Assembly: GCA_030686995.1 (NCBI GenBank) | Contig: CM060697.1 | Span: 105,709,272 to 105,773,271 of the forward strand | DNA length: 64,000 bases | Reading direction: 5' to 3' | Origin: Artemisia argyi | Taxonomy: Eukaryota > Streptophyta > Magnoliopsida > Asterales > Asteraceae | Part shown: positions 49,219-60,200 of the stretch, in pieces | Position numbering within the stretch: position 1 is the stretch's first letter | How the letters are laid out: the number at the start of each line of letters is the position of its first letter | Translations under genes and position numbers: made by a program | Notes under the pieces: model-generated | The model's database searches: none | What the model was told of the DNA's origin: nothing | What the model saw: only the letters and a program-made list of their open reading frames with translations

Positions 49219-52200
49219 TTAAAGATTAAGCATTCCAATACCTGCTACCAAGTACTGAAATCTTCCAACATCAAAAGCTTTTGTAAGAAGATCTGCAAAG
49301 TTTTGTTCTGAAGCAATTTTCATTACTTGAATTAACCTCTTTTCATTGCAATCTCTAATAAAATGATGTCTTATTTCAATGTGTTTTGTTTTAGAATGTT
49401 GCACTGGATTTTTAATAATGCAAATTGTACTACTATTATCAATATGAATAATGGTATGTAAGAAATTGTACCCATAGTCAAGAAGTTGGTTTTGAAGCCA
49501 TAGAACTTGACCACAACAATTTGCAGCAGCTACATATTCAGCTTCAGTTGTTGAAGTAGCCACCATTGTCTGCTTCTTACACTGCCATGAGATAAGTCTA
49601 CACCCAAGGAATTGACATCCTCCAGTTGTTGACTTTATGTCCAAGCTAGCACCAGCATAATCACTATCTGAGTATGCTACCAAGTCAAAAGATGACTCCT
49701 TAGAATACCACAGACCCAACCTAGATTGACCCTTGAGATATCTAAAAATTCTCTTGACTGCTGTTAAATGAGAAACCTTAGGAGTTACTTGATATCTTGC
49801 ACAAGCACAAACAGAGAACATGATATCAGGTCTTGATGATGTGAGATACATCAAAGAACCTATCATAGATCTGTATGTGTGTACATCCACATTAGTTCCT
49901 TCTACATCTTTAAGAAGTGGCTTCTCAGGGTCCATTGGTGTGCTTGCTGTTTTGGAATCAGCAAATTGAAACTTTCTAAGAATCTCTGCAACATATTTGT
50001 CTTGACTAATAAAGATTCCTTCTCTTGATTGTTTAACCTGCAGACCCAAAAAGAATGTAAGTTCCCCCATGGAACTCATCTGAAACTTATTGTGCATAAG
50101 CTTCTCAAACTCCAAACACATCTCATTCCTTGTAGATCCAAAGATGATATCATCCACATACACTTGAACTAGCAAAAGATCCTTCTTATGCTTCTTGGTG
50201 AAAAGTGTCTGATCTATCTTGCCTCTTTGAAATCCATTTGAAATTAAGTAGGAAGCCAGTGTTTCATACCAAGCTCTTGGTGCCTGATGTAGGCCATATA
50301 GAGCTTTAACAACCTTGTACACTTTGTCTGGATGGTTAGGATCAACAAAACCAGGAGGTTGTGAGACAGACACCTCCTCTTCAATAGTACCATATAAGAA
50401 AGCACTCTTGACATCCATTTGATAAACTGTGAATCCCATAAATGAAGCATAAGCTAAAAAGAGTCTAATGGCTTTAATCCTTGCTACTGGAGCAAAAACT
50501 TCTTCATAGTCTATCCCTTCTTCTTGTGTGTACCCTTGAGCTACTAATCTAGCTTTATTTCTTATCATTATGCCCCTTTCATCCCTTTTATTCCTAAAAA
50601 CCCATCTAGTGCCAATTACCCTTACACCAATTGGTAAATCAACTAGCACCCATACCTTTTGAATCTTAAACTGAAGAAGCTCCTCTTGCATAGCCTCCAA
50701 CCAGCTTGAATTCTCTAGAGCTTTATGAATATTCTTTGGTTCATCTTGTGAGAGAAAACATACAAATAAGCAAGAGTTTGAAAACTCATGCTGTTTTGAA
50801 GCATAAAGGGCATCAAGAAGCCCATGTTGATCTGAAGACATCAATTGTTGTCTTGTCTTTACTCCTGATTGTACATCTCCAATTACATTGTCCAGGGAGT
50901 GGACTTTGTGAATCATTGAGAGAGGAGTAAAAAGAACTTGATAATCAGGTGGAAGGTTGTTGAAATCCACCTCATTTTATGAGAGATTTGCTTGTGTTTC
51001 TTCTGATGGTCCATCAGCAGAAACATTTTGCTCATCAGCGGGAACGATTTGCTTATCAGCAGAAACAACAGTGTTACTTCTGACTTGAAACTCTTGTTCC
51101 TTAGCTCTTTCTTCCTTATATTCATCTTCAACATCTTCTTTAGAATTTCCAGAAGAAGATTCACTATTTATTGAAGTTGAATCCACACTTGTATTTGTCC
51201 ATATTGGCATTATCACATAATCTTGATTTGCCTCATTCTCTAATCCTTCTCCATTTGTTGCATCAGCAGATTGTGAACCTGAAAATTCATTAGTTTCTGC
51301 AACAAAAGGCACATAATTCATTGATTTGGATAGAGATTCAAGATCAAATAGCCATTTGGGACCTTGACCTTCTACATTGGTTTTATTTTCCAAAAACTTC
51401 ACATGTAGATTTTCCTCTACTCTTCTAGTTCTCATGTTGTATACTCTGAATGCTTTGCTATTGATAGAATATCCAACTAAGAATCCTTCATCTGCTTTAC
51501 CATCAAACTTTCCAAGATGGTCAAAGGTATTCAGAATAGTCACATGACATCCAAAAGGTCTAAGAAATCCTATTTCAGGAGTTCTAGCTCTAAAAAGTTC
51601 ATATGATGTCTTATTGTGAGGTTTTACAACTAAAACTCTATTTTGAACATAGCAAGCAGTGTTGACTGCTTCTGCCCAAAAAGTTATAGGCAACTTAGAG
51701 TCAGCTAACATAGTTCTAGCAGCTTCTATTAGTGTTCTATTTTTCCTTTCAGCAACTCCATTATGTTGTGGAGTTCTTGCAACAATAAATTCTCTTTTAA
51801 TACCTTTTTCTTTGCAGAAATCATCCATAACTATATTCTTAAATTTTGTCCCATTATCACATCTAATGACTTTTACTCTTTTGCTTACTAGGTTTTCTAT
51901 CTCTGTAATGAAGGTCTTAAGGATGCTAGAAGTCTCATCCTTAGTTCCTAAAAAGAATACCATGTAAATCTACTAAAGTTATCAGTAATAACTAAACAAT
52001 ATCTTTTATGCAACAAACTTCTAACATTTGTAGAACCAAATAAGTCCATATGCAGCATAAACAATGATTGATTGATAGAGTTAAAAATTTTGGGCTTACA
52101 AATGGCTTTATGTTGTTTGCCTTTAAGACAAGCAATGCATGTTTGATCATTTTCAAATCGTTTTTGAGGTAAACCTCTTACCAAACCATCTTTGACAATT

Positions 52201-55200
52201 TTATTTATGGTTTTGAAGTTAATATGACCAAGCCTCCTATGCCATTTCATAGATTCATCCAATGTGGCCTTAGCAATAAGACAAGTAAGATAATCTTTTG
52301 GAATAATTTTCTTCATATCAACACTGTACATGTTGCCTTTTCTTGGAATTCTAAGAAGTGCTTGACTTTCATCAGGCATCTTAAAATCAGAAGAAAATAC
52401 AAGACATTCAGTGTCAGTAAAGAGAACTTTGTTCTTTTTGTCACACATTTGTGAGACACTAAAAAGATTATACTTAAGCTCTTGCACATAGTACACATCT
52501 TCAAAATCTAGTTTATCGGTTTTAATAGTACCTTTACCAGTAATTTTTCCTCCAATTCCTTCTCCAAAGGTAACATATCCTTCATCTACTGATTGAAAAT
52601 TTGAGAGGTAAGACTTGTTGCCTGTCATGTGCCTTGAACATCCACTATCTGAGAATCCTTGATCTTTAGTATCTGCTGATGAATGTCCCTGCACATAAAT
52701 AAAGGGATTAGTTTTGTTTTGGGATCCAAACCATTTCTGACTTGGATCCGCCTCTTGCATCAATGGGATGTAATCTTTTGAGAATTGTTGATGCAACATT
52801 GGATTTAAGAATCCAACATGCTGAGGCCTTAACAGCATTTGCCCTGTTTCCCTTAGCAGCAGTATGCTTAGCAGAAACTGCTAGCTTTGTAGTTGTACCC
52901 TTTGGTCTCCAAACTTGTTTTTTGACCACTGCTTTTGTTTGAATGGGCCTTTGAATGCATGTTTGAAAGTTGTTTTTGCACCCTTAATTGTTGATTTTGG
53001 GTAAACAGTCATATATGGTTTTTCAGCAGAAACCATTTTTCTTTCAGCAGGAACAGTTTTTGCTCTATCAGCAGGAACTGCTTTTGTGACTGTTTTGGGT
53101 TTTGATCTTTTAGAATTAGAGTGAAAATGAGATTTAGGTGTTTGCCTTTTGTAGTTCACTCTATTACTTTCATACCCGGATACCCATTAGTTGCAGAAAG
53201 CTGCAAGATGGTCAAAACTACCACATGTGTAACAAACTTTGTTATTTCTTTGTTGGAGAGACTTGAGGCTATACCAATTCCTTTGGTTACCTCTAGGCTT
53301 GTTTATGGTTCTATATTGTTCACAATATCTTACTGGTTGCCTAACATGTTTTTCATTGGTCTTAGGCCTATCAATGTTGTGTTTGACTATCTTAGGAACT
53401 CTTGTTCTTGCTTTCTTAACCACTTCAGGTTTAGACATAACCTGATTAAACTTTTTATCATCAGATGTTAAGTCCTTAATGATTGGACCATCTGACTTTC
53501 TACAAGAACACACCTTGTCCTTAAGAAGTGAAGTTTTACTTAAACTTTCACTTTCTTTCAAAGGTTCATTATCAACTACATTAGATTTTGGTTGAACACC
53601 ATATTTTAATTCAGGTAATCCTGTGTGTTCTAGGTCAATTCCTGGGGGTGAAGGAATACCTCTATATGGTGGAGGAACAGATTTGTATCCAACACCAGAC
53701 TTAGCTTTATTTATAACTTGACATTCAATTAAGTTAGTCACACCCTTAGATGCATAATCTAGTGTTTCTACACTCATTTGAATAGTCTCTTTAGCCTTAC
53801 TAAGCCTATCTACTTCAGCTTTCAGGTTACTAATGTCATTATCTTTAAACATTATTTCTCTTTCAAGAAGAATTTTGACATCAGTAAAGGTAGATTCATT
53901 TGTTCGAAAATGTATGACTTGTTCCTCTAGAGTAGCTATACCTCTTTTATGATTTGTTAAGCTATGAGTTGTATCAATTAATTCTTTCCTTTGATTCTCA
54001 TAACGTTTGGTTAAGGTTTCTAAACTTTTAAGAGCAGGACAATTATTTGAACAAACTTTATCAGGTTGTACCTCTGTGGTGAAAGCCATAAGAGCTGTCT
54101 GAGGAGAAGTTTCTTCTTCATCAGTAGTAAAGCTCCAATCAAATCCTAATCCATCAATGGCTACCATAGCCTTTGGATTGGTTGATTCCCCTGTCTCGGA
54201 CTTGCTTCCAAAACCTCTATTCTTGCTATCTTGCTGCCTTGGCCTTCTACATTCTCTTGAGAAGTGCCCCAACATATGACAGTTATATCATTCTATCTTT
54301 GACTTGTCAAAACCAGCAGTATCATTGCTGCTGATGGTGAGTTTCTTCCCTGTCCTCTGATAGAATTTCTTAGCCCTCGTGCTAAGAAGAGAAATTTGTC
54401 ATTTTAGGTCCATTTCTTCTAAATCATCATCATTGATTTCTAGAAGATCTTCATGAGTGAGCATGGACCCATCATTCTGACTTGTGAAAAAGGCACAACA
54501 AGCCTTTTCATTCAATATACCAACAGTACTGCTTGATGAACTAGCAGCACCAATTTCATTATCAACCTTTTCATCTTTAACTGGGTTTGAACTACTAGGA
54601 GATGACATAAAAGCCATGTTCCCAGTATATGAACTAGAGACACCATTTTTCTTTACTTATTGTTCTACAATTTTAAAGTTGCTATACAAATCCATAAGAT
54701 CCACAGTGTCTATGTCTGGTATATTCTTCCAGACAACAACATGCATAGCCCACTCTTCAGGTAAGCTTCTCAGAAATTTTGAGTTTAAATCTTCTTGAGG
54801 TATATCAACCCCAAGAACAGCAAGTTGACTCACAATTTTCTGTAGCCTTGTAAACATGTGGTCAAGATATTCATTCATGGTTGATGAGAAATTTTCAAAC
54901 TGCTGCTTGAGAAGGGTTTTCTGGGTCTTCTTGGTGGCTTCATTCCCTCCATACCTTGCAACAATTGCCTCAAATAATGACTTGACATCTTTGAATTTGC
55001 TGAAGTTTATAAGTTGATCATTTGGAATGGTCATCATCAGCATGCTTCTGGCCTTAAGGTTATTTTTCTTCTTTATTATTTCATCAGCAGTTGTAGGGAT
55101 AGTTTGAACAACTGTAATTTCCCTACCTTTAATTGTTGATAAAGTGGTTGTGGGTTTGAAAGAGTTTCTATCTTCAATGATTTCCCAGAGAGTGTAATCC

Positions 55201-55307
55201 TGCACCTGGAAAAACTGTTCTATTCTTAACCTCCACAATTCAAACTCATTCTGTTTGAGAACTGGCAACTTTGCAGCAACATTTGTTTGAATAGATTCTG
55301 TATCCAT
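49219..55307 (-). pseudogene. Copia gag-pol polyprotein, disabled by nonsense codons and a frameshift
   Basis: Starts MDTESIQTNVAAKLPVLKQN (UBN2-type gag, 55307-54660). Domains in order: two CCHC zinc knuckles (about 54290-54250 and 53230-53190), protease with DSGCSRHMTG (about 52650-52620), GAG-pre-integrase HRRLGH...C..C (about 52240-52125), integrase core with RCDNGT and HNGVAERKNRT (51870-51740), reverse transcriptase with YVDD (about 50160), RNase H (DSDYAG, TTEAEY) to 49219. Breaks in an otherwise single frame: stops at 54657, 54399, 54288, 53187, 52881 and 50977 (left coordinates), and a 1-bp deletion at about 51960 in integrase, after FTW. The 54288 stop replaces the first Cys of the first zinc knuckle. 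RT and RNase H are intact as a 583-codon frame. Motif wording suggests the SIRE/Maximus lineage. Confidence 0.93.
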
Positions 55308-55354
55308 TTCTTCTTCTAAATCAAAGATATCAACCTGGAAGCTCTGATACCAAC

Positions 55355-56098
55355 TGAGAGGATCACTTGATTTGATTACACACTGTATGTGTTGGACCTT
55401 TTAATGTGTAAATATGATACTTTGAGTGAATATGATTAAGTATGCGGAATCTACTTAACCACACTTAGAATGTTTATTGGAAATGGAACTGTGATGCTTG
55501 TGTTTATTTAACAAAGAACAATGAAAGTTTTTCACCAAACGATTCAATATTATTCAAAATAATACGAGTGATCTTCACTATCACTAGGGTTACAAAGACC
55601 TTGAATCTTGTGTTTGTTATATTGTTTTTCTCTATGTATATCTCTATCACTTATATTGCTTATCACACGCATACATAAGTCATATCTGAGATCTTCCTTT
55701 TATAGTCCAAGGAAAGATCTTTTACAATTTATATGACTCATATAATTTACTAGCTTATGACTAATATTCATTCTAGCTAGATGATGACTTATCATGTCAG
55801 TCATTAAGATACAACATGTATCTAGGATTACAACTCACTTGGAGTGTTCAATTTGATGACTACAACAAAGATATCTTTTTTGTATATGAGTCAGTAGAAT
55901 AAGTTGTACTTATCTACACAACTTTTGTATGAGTCATAGTAGCATCAGCAGAATCCATCAGCAGAAACACTATCAGTAGAAACCTTCTTCAGCAGAATCC
56001 ATCAGTGGAAACGTGCTTTGTGCTTTATCAGCAGAAACATACTTGATGTATTTCCTTAAGCCTTTATGCTGATTATTCTGATTATTTAATTCCCAACA
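55355..56098 (-). repeat. 5' LTR of the copia element
   Basis: 744 bp, TGTTGGGAATT...GATCCTCTCA on the minus strand. TATA-type CTATAAAAGGAAG at 55693-55705 (minus). It should drive transcription of gag-pol leftwards. It has an extra ACTATCAGTAGAAAC-like 15-bp unit relative to the 3' LTR. Confidence 0.95.
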
Positions 56099-56527
56099 AA
56101 GATCCCCCCATGGATGGGTTATGGGTGCCTAGTGATGCATTTCTTCTTCTTTCTTTAGTAATTGTGATTGCTGATTGAGTGGTCATGGAGAGGAGTTGAA
56201 GGGAAATGTAGCTAGATGGTTGTTTGGTGCATAAACGTAATGTCTTGAAGCTTGTGTCTGATGGAGCAAGGTTATGGATTCTCTGTTCTTATTAAAAAAC
56301 ATAGTACTTGTCTGTTATTTTAGTTGTATGTCTGATATCGGACAGGGATAACTTTTTGGATGTATTTCTATTTTGTTCTGATCTTGGGTATACCCTTATC
56401 AGTTGAATTTTATGATTGTACCATTTTGGTTGTGAAGTAATATAAAAAGTTTACCTTTTGAAAAAAAAAACTATTTACATTATCTTATTATTTAGTCCGC
56501 ATTACGTTGCACAAGTATCATACTAGT

Positions 56528-56820
56528 TAAAGGTGAGCAAAACCGATCGACGACCGAAAAATCAACTGAAACCGACTCCGGCCGACACAAACCGACCTAT
56601 ACTCGGGTCGGGACTCGGTTTGGGTTTTCTACGATGTTGGGACTCGGGATCAACCGAGAAAACACAAAGAAAACCGAGAAAATTGACCGAAACCGACTCC
56701 GACTGAACCGATTGACACAAACCGACCTATACTCGGGTCGGGACTCGGTTTGGGTTTTTCAGGTTGTCAGTTTCGAGATGGGTCGAGATCGGGTCAATTT
56801 CGGCCTGATGCTCACCCCTA
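56528..56820. mobile_element. hAT-like MITE with CCGACC-rich interior, copy 2
   Basis: Ends TAAAGGTGAGCA and (inverted) TAGGGGTGAGCAT are the same family as at 18208-18545. Flanks ATACTAGT (56520-56527) and ATACTAGG (56821-56828) match at 7 of 8. The interior is built of ACCGACC/ACTCGGGTCGGGACTCGG repeats. It lies ~390 bp upstream of the chromomethylase start. Confidence 0.72.
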
Positions 56821-57011
56821 ATACTAGGTACAAAGAATATAACCAATTGCAAGTAAGGGTGACTTATTAATAAAAGTTATGACCATTATTAAAACGTATA
56901 AAGTTTTAAGTTTAATTATTGCTAAGCGCAAACACTCTATGTTGATCATGCAAACACTTTTATGGGCTTACGAGCTTTATATGTTTTCATTTAGCCAAAA
57001 ACTCAGGATCC

Positions 57012-57204
57012 AGCCCAGTTGAATAAATGGGCTGTAATTAACCCTAGAGTAAAATTGTGTCATCTTTTCACGTTCCCTCCTAAACGTAAAAAAGCCCTTT
57101 TCAACTTTCACTTTCCCGCCCAACACCCCCATTAAAAAACCCTTTCCGCCCACACTCTCCCACATTCAACCCCACTTTTTCTCCCAAAGAAAAAAAAACC
57201 CTAA
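57012..57204 (+). promoter_or_regulatory. Chromomethylase proximal promoter/5' UTR with cell-cycle motifs
   Basis: Seen: AGCCCA (57012-57017) and TGGGCT (57028-57033), the site II motif in both orientations; TTTCCCGCC (57112-57120), a consensus E2F site; CCTTTCCGCC (57141-57150), a near-E2F site; AAACCCTAA (57196-57204), a telo-box 9 bp before the ATG. Site II, telo-box and E2F sites are known to act together in plant genes of proliferating cells. Expression in S phase is therefore expected by inference. Confidence 0.6.
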
Positions 57205-57212
57205 GTAAAAAA

Positions 57213-60200
57213 ATGGCTAAAAGAGCAAAAAGAAAAACCACCTCAACATCATCATCGCCAACTTCTTCCTCTAAAATCCCTAAATTAGAAACTCCCGAAA
57301 ACCAAGAAGAAATAAAAGAAGAAAATGTTGTTTTGGTGGCAGATCCGGTGCCCCAAGGGGTGCCTGAAGAGGCTGTGCCCGAAGAGGTTGTGCCCGAAGA
57401 GGTTGTGCCTGAAGAGGTTACACACGAAGAGGTGCCAGGACTGGCGCCGAAAGATGAAATGGAAGAGGATAGCGTATTTGTGGAGGAATCTCTTGTCGCG
57501 GAAGACGAAGCGAAGCGAAACTGGCCGTATCGCTATTTGCCAAGAACGGTATACTTTCTTATATAATGTTTTGTTTATTTACAATGTAGATTGATGTATA
57601 ACGTTGTTAATTTTACGGTTTGGAATTGTGATTCTTGTTTGGGGATTTTGATTTTTTATAAAGTTAGGTGTTATGGTTTTAAAAAGTTTAGTTTATTTTA
57701 GTTTTTGTAAAGTTTGGGGAATTTGAATGTAGTATAAAGTTAGGGTATATTTGATATTCTATAAACTATAAAGTTTGGGTAATTATGCTTTTGATTTTTA
57801 TAAAGTATAAAGTTTAGGGTTACAAAGTAGTATAAAGTTTAGGGTTACAAAGTATTGAGATAAGTATTTACAAAGTTTGGGTGTTTTGATTTTGTTTAAG
57901 TTTTTGATATTTAGATTCTGTGTAAAGTTAATGTATTTGGATATTTCATAAAGTATAAAGGCAGATAGTTTTATAAAGTTTTGATGTATTGTTTTTGTAT
58001 AATTTTGGGTAATTATAGTTTTTATAAACTTTGGGTATTTTGATCTTTGTATAAACTTTGGGTAATTGCAGTTTTTTTTATAAAGTTTGGGACTTTGGGT
58101 AATTGTGGATTTTGTGTAAAGTTTGTGCATTTTGAATCTTGTAAAAAAAAGTCATGGTATTTGATAATGTTTTGGTAGTGTTTTGATTGGGGATGTATTG
58201 CTAAGACTTGTAGTGAACTTGCTGCAATATTATTATCTTCAAAAACAACAGTTTACATGATTATAGCAAATGTTGTCTTGGGTTCTCTTTTAAACAATCG
58301 CCAACTTGCATTTACTTAAATTAAGAAAGCTTCATTTAAGTGTTGTTGTCTATAATCAAATATTTAGGCTCCAAACATATGAGTTCTGCTAATTAGTACG
58401 TTTATAGGTTGGATTCATTTCATTTGCAGTCGTAGTTCTATTTGGTCATAGCAAATATATGTGTTAAACTCAGTTTACTGCACACTGTTGTGATTTAATA
58501 TATGGTCTTTAAGTTGCTACTTGTACCTGTCATTATATTTTGCAGCATGTGTTTGGCAGTTTTAAAATGAGGCGAATGTGTTAAATCTTTAGAAATACTT
58601 ACATATTTTGAGATCAATTGTTTTGATTTAAATTAATAACAGTGGTAATTTAAAAGTTTTATTTAAACAGTCATTTTGAGGTCTTACAAGGATTTTGAAT
58701 TTATGCTGTTAACATAAGGCTGTTCGGTCATTGCTGCATTGCATTATAGTAAACCATTGTGTTAAACGGGAAATATAATCTGAATTTAGTAAATGGTTAA
58801 ATGATATGTATGATTTGTTAACGTGTATCTGTTCAAGCTTAGTAGTGTTAAATGCTGAATTGTTTTGTCTGGCCGTTTTCTTCTTTGATTACAGAAAAAG
58901 CTTGGAGATGGTAGACACTATGAAACCTTCAACGGGTAAATACCTCATGATTTGTTTTTTGACTATTAGGATAATTGCACGATTTCAACTCTTTTTTATG
59001 TGGATTTGTAGTTCTGATTGGTATTTGTAATTGTAATTATAGGGTTGAATATATGCAAGCTAAGAAGCATTATACCCAAGCACTTATTGATGGACGTGTG
59101 CACTTTAAGCTTGGTGATGATGGCTACGTGCAGGTCTTTATTTTTGTACTCTTAAGATATTTTGAAGCCTGATTTGTTGTATTGAAAAATGGAAAAAAGC
59201 CTGTTTGCTGCATATGTAATCAAACTTAGATTGCTTTATTTATAACTGCATGTCTTTTTTTTTTTTTAGAAAGGCAACAAAATCAATAAAACCCAAGAAA
59301 ACAAGATACAAACTAAAGGCATCCCACCTCAAATAATCAAGATAATTAAAAGAGGATGAGACCCAAAGAAAACTAAAACAAATACTACAAACTGTTTCTA
59401 AACAAACAAGATACTGCATGTCTTTTTATATAGGCTTCGGAGAACGAGGACAGCTATATATGTAGAGTTATCGAAATGTTTGAAGGAGTTGATGGCAAAT
59501 TATATTTTAGGGCTCAATGGTTTTATCGTGCCAAGGACACAGTAAGTTATTTCAATATATGCTTTATGTTTTTTACAATAACTGTTTGAATGCCTTATGC
59601 ACAAGTATTCTAATATCAATGTATTTCATTGCCTATTTCAGATTATCGAAGCTTGTTCAAATCTTATTGATAATAAAAGGATATTTCTTTCTGAAGTAAA
59701 AGATGATAACCCGCTCGATTGTCTGATGCAAAAGTTAAAAATAGTCCGCGTGCCTTTGAACGTAAGTATATACATTTTAATGCTTTACATTTAGAAGTTC
59801 AACTGATTTTATACCAATAATTTGGCTACTTCTTTTTAGGCTGCGGTTGCTGATAAACGAGAAAAACTTGGAAATGGCGACTACTATTATGATATGGCTT
59901 ATTTGGTACCTTATTCGACTTACCAAAGCTTGCCACCTGGTATATCTTGCTAAACTAAACTTATATGTTATAAATCTAAGCTATAGTGCCATTAAGTGTC
60001 AATCTAAAACTTTGGTATATTTGAACAATTAAAATGCAGAAAATGAAGAGGACGCAGTAGAGTCTAATTCTACTATTTCTGTTGAGTGTGCTGGTAATGA
60101 AGCCTCTCCACATAGCAAACAGTCCGAGCTTAGAATGCTAGATCTCTATTCGGGTTGTGGAGCCATGTCTACGGGGTTATGTCTTGGTGCCAATATGGCA

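Larger units (their letters stand above)
47063..56098 (-). mobile_element. Full-length Ty1/copia retrotransposon (SIRE-like), 9,036 bp
   Basis: The target duplication AAGAT lies at 47058-47062 and 56099-56103. LTRs: 47063-47791 and 55355-56098. On the minus strand the 5' LTR is followed by the primer binding site TTGGTATCAGAGC (55341-55353, initiator Met tRNA), then gag, protease, integrase, reverse transcriptase and RNase H, a ~1.4-kb downstream region with accessory-ORF remnants, and the purine tract GGGGAGGAT (47792-47800). The order INT before RT defines copia. About 16 substitutions and one 15-bp indel separate the LTRs by eye, so the insertion is relatively recent. It is not autonomous because gag-pol is broken. 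Confidence 0.95.
46607..56470 (+). mobile_element. Poly(A)-tailed retroposed sequence, split by a copia element
   Basis: CTATTTACA occurs at 46598-46606 and again at 56471-56479, directly after a 10-A tail (56461-56470). Excluding the copia insertion, the retroposed sequence is about 823 bp (46607-47062 joined to 56104-56470). A target repeat plus a 3' poly(A) marks L1-type retrotransposition, of an mRNA or a SINE-like RNA. I see no intact ORF and no recognisable protein, so the source is unknown; it looks like a transcript with a long 3' UTR. Confidence 0.6.

Noticed and set aside
56495..56526. Helitron-like 3' end (CATACTAGT)
   Set aside because: The stem is too decayed, and the CTAGT is partly the target duplication of the adjacent hAT-like MITE.
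58806..59030. 74-codon ORF covering chromomethylase exon 2 in another frame ([12 protein letters not shown])
   Set aside because: That frame cannot join exon 1 and exon 3 in phase; it runs through the intron donor.
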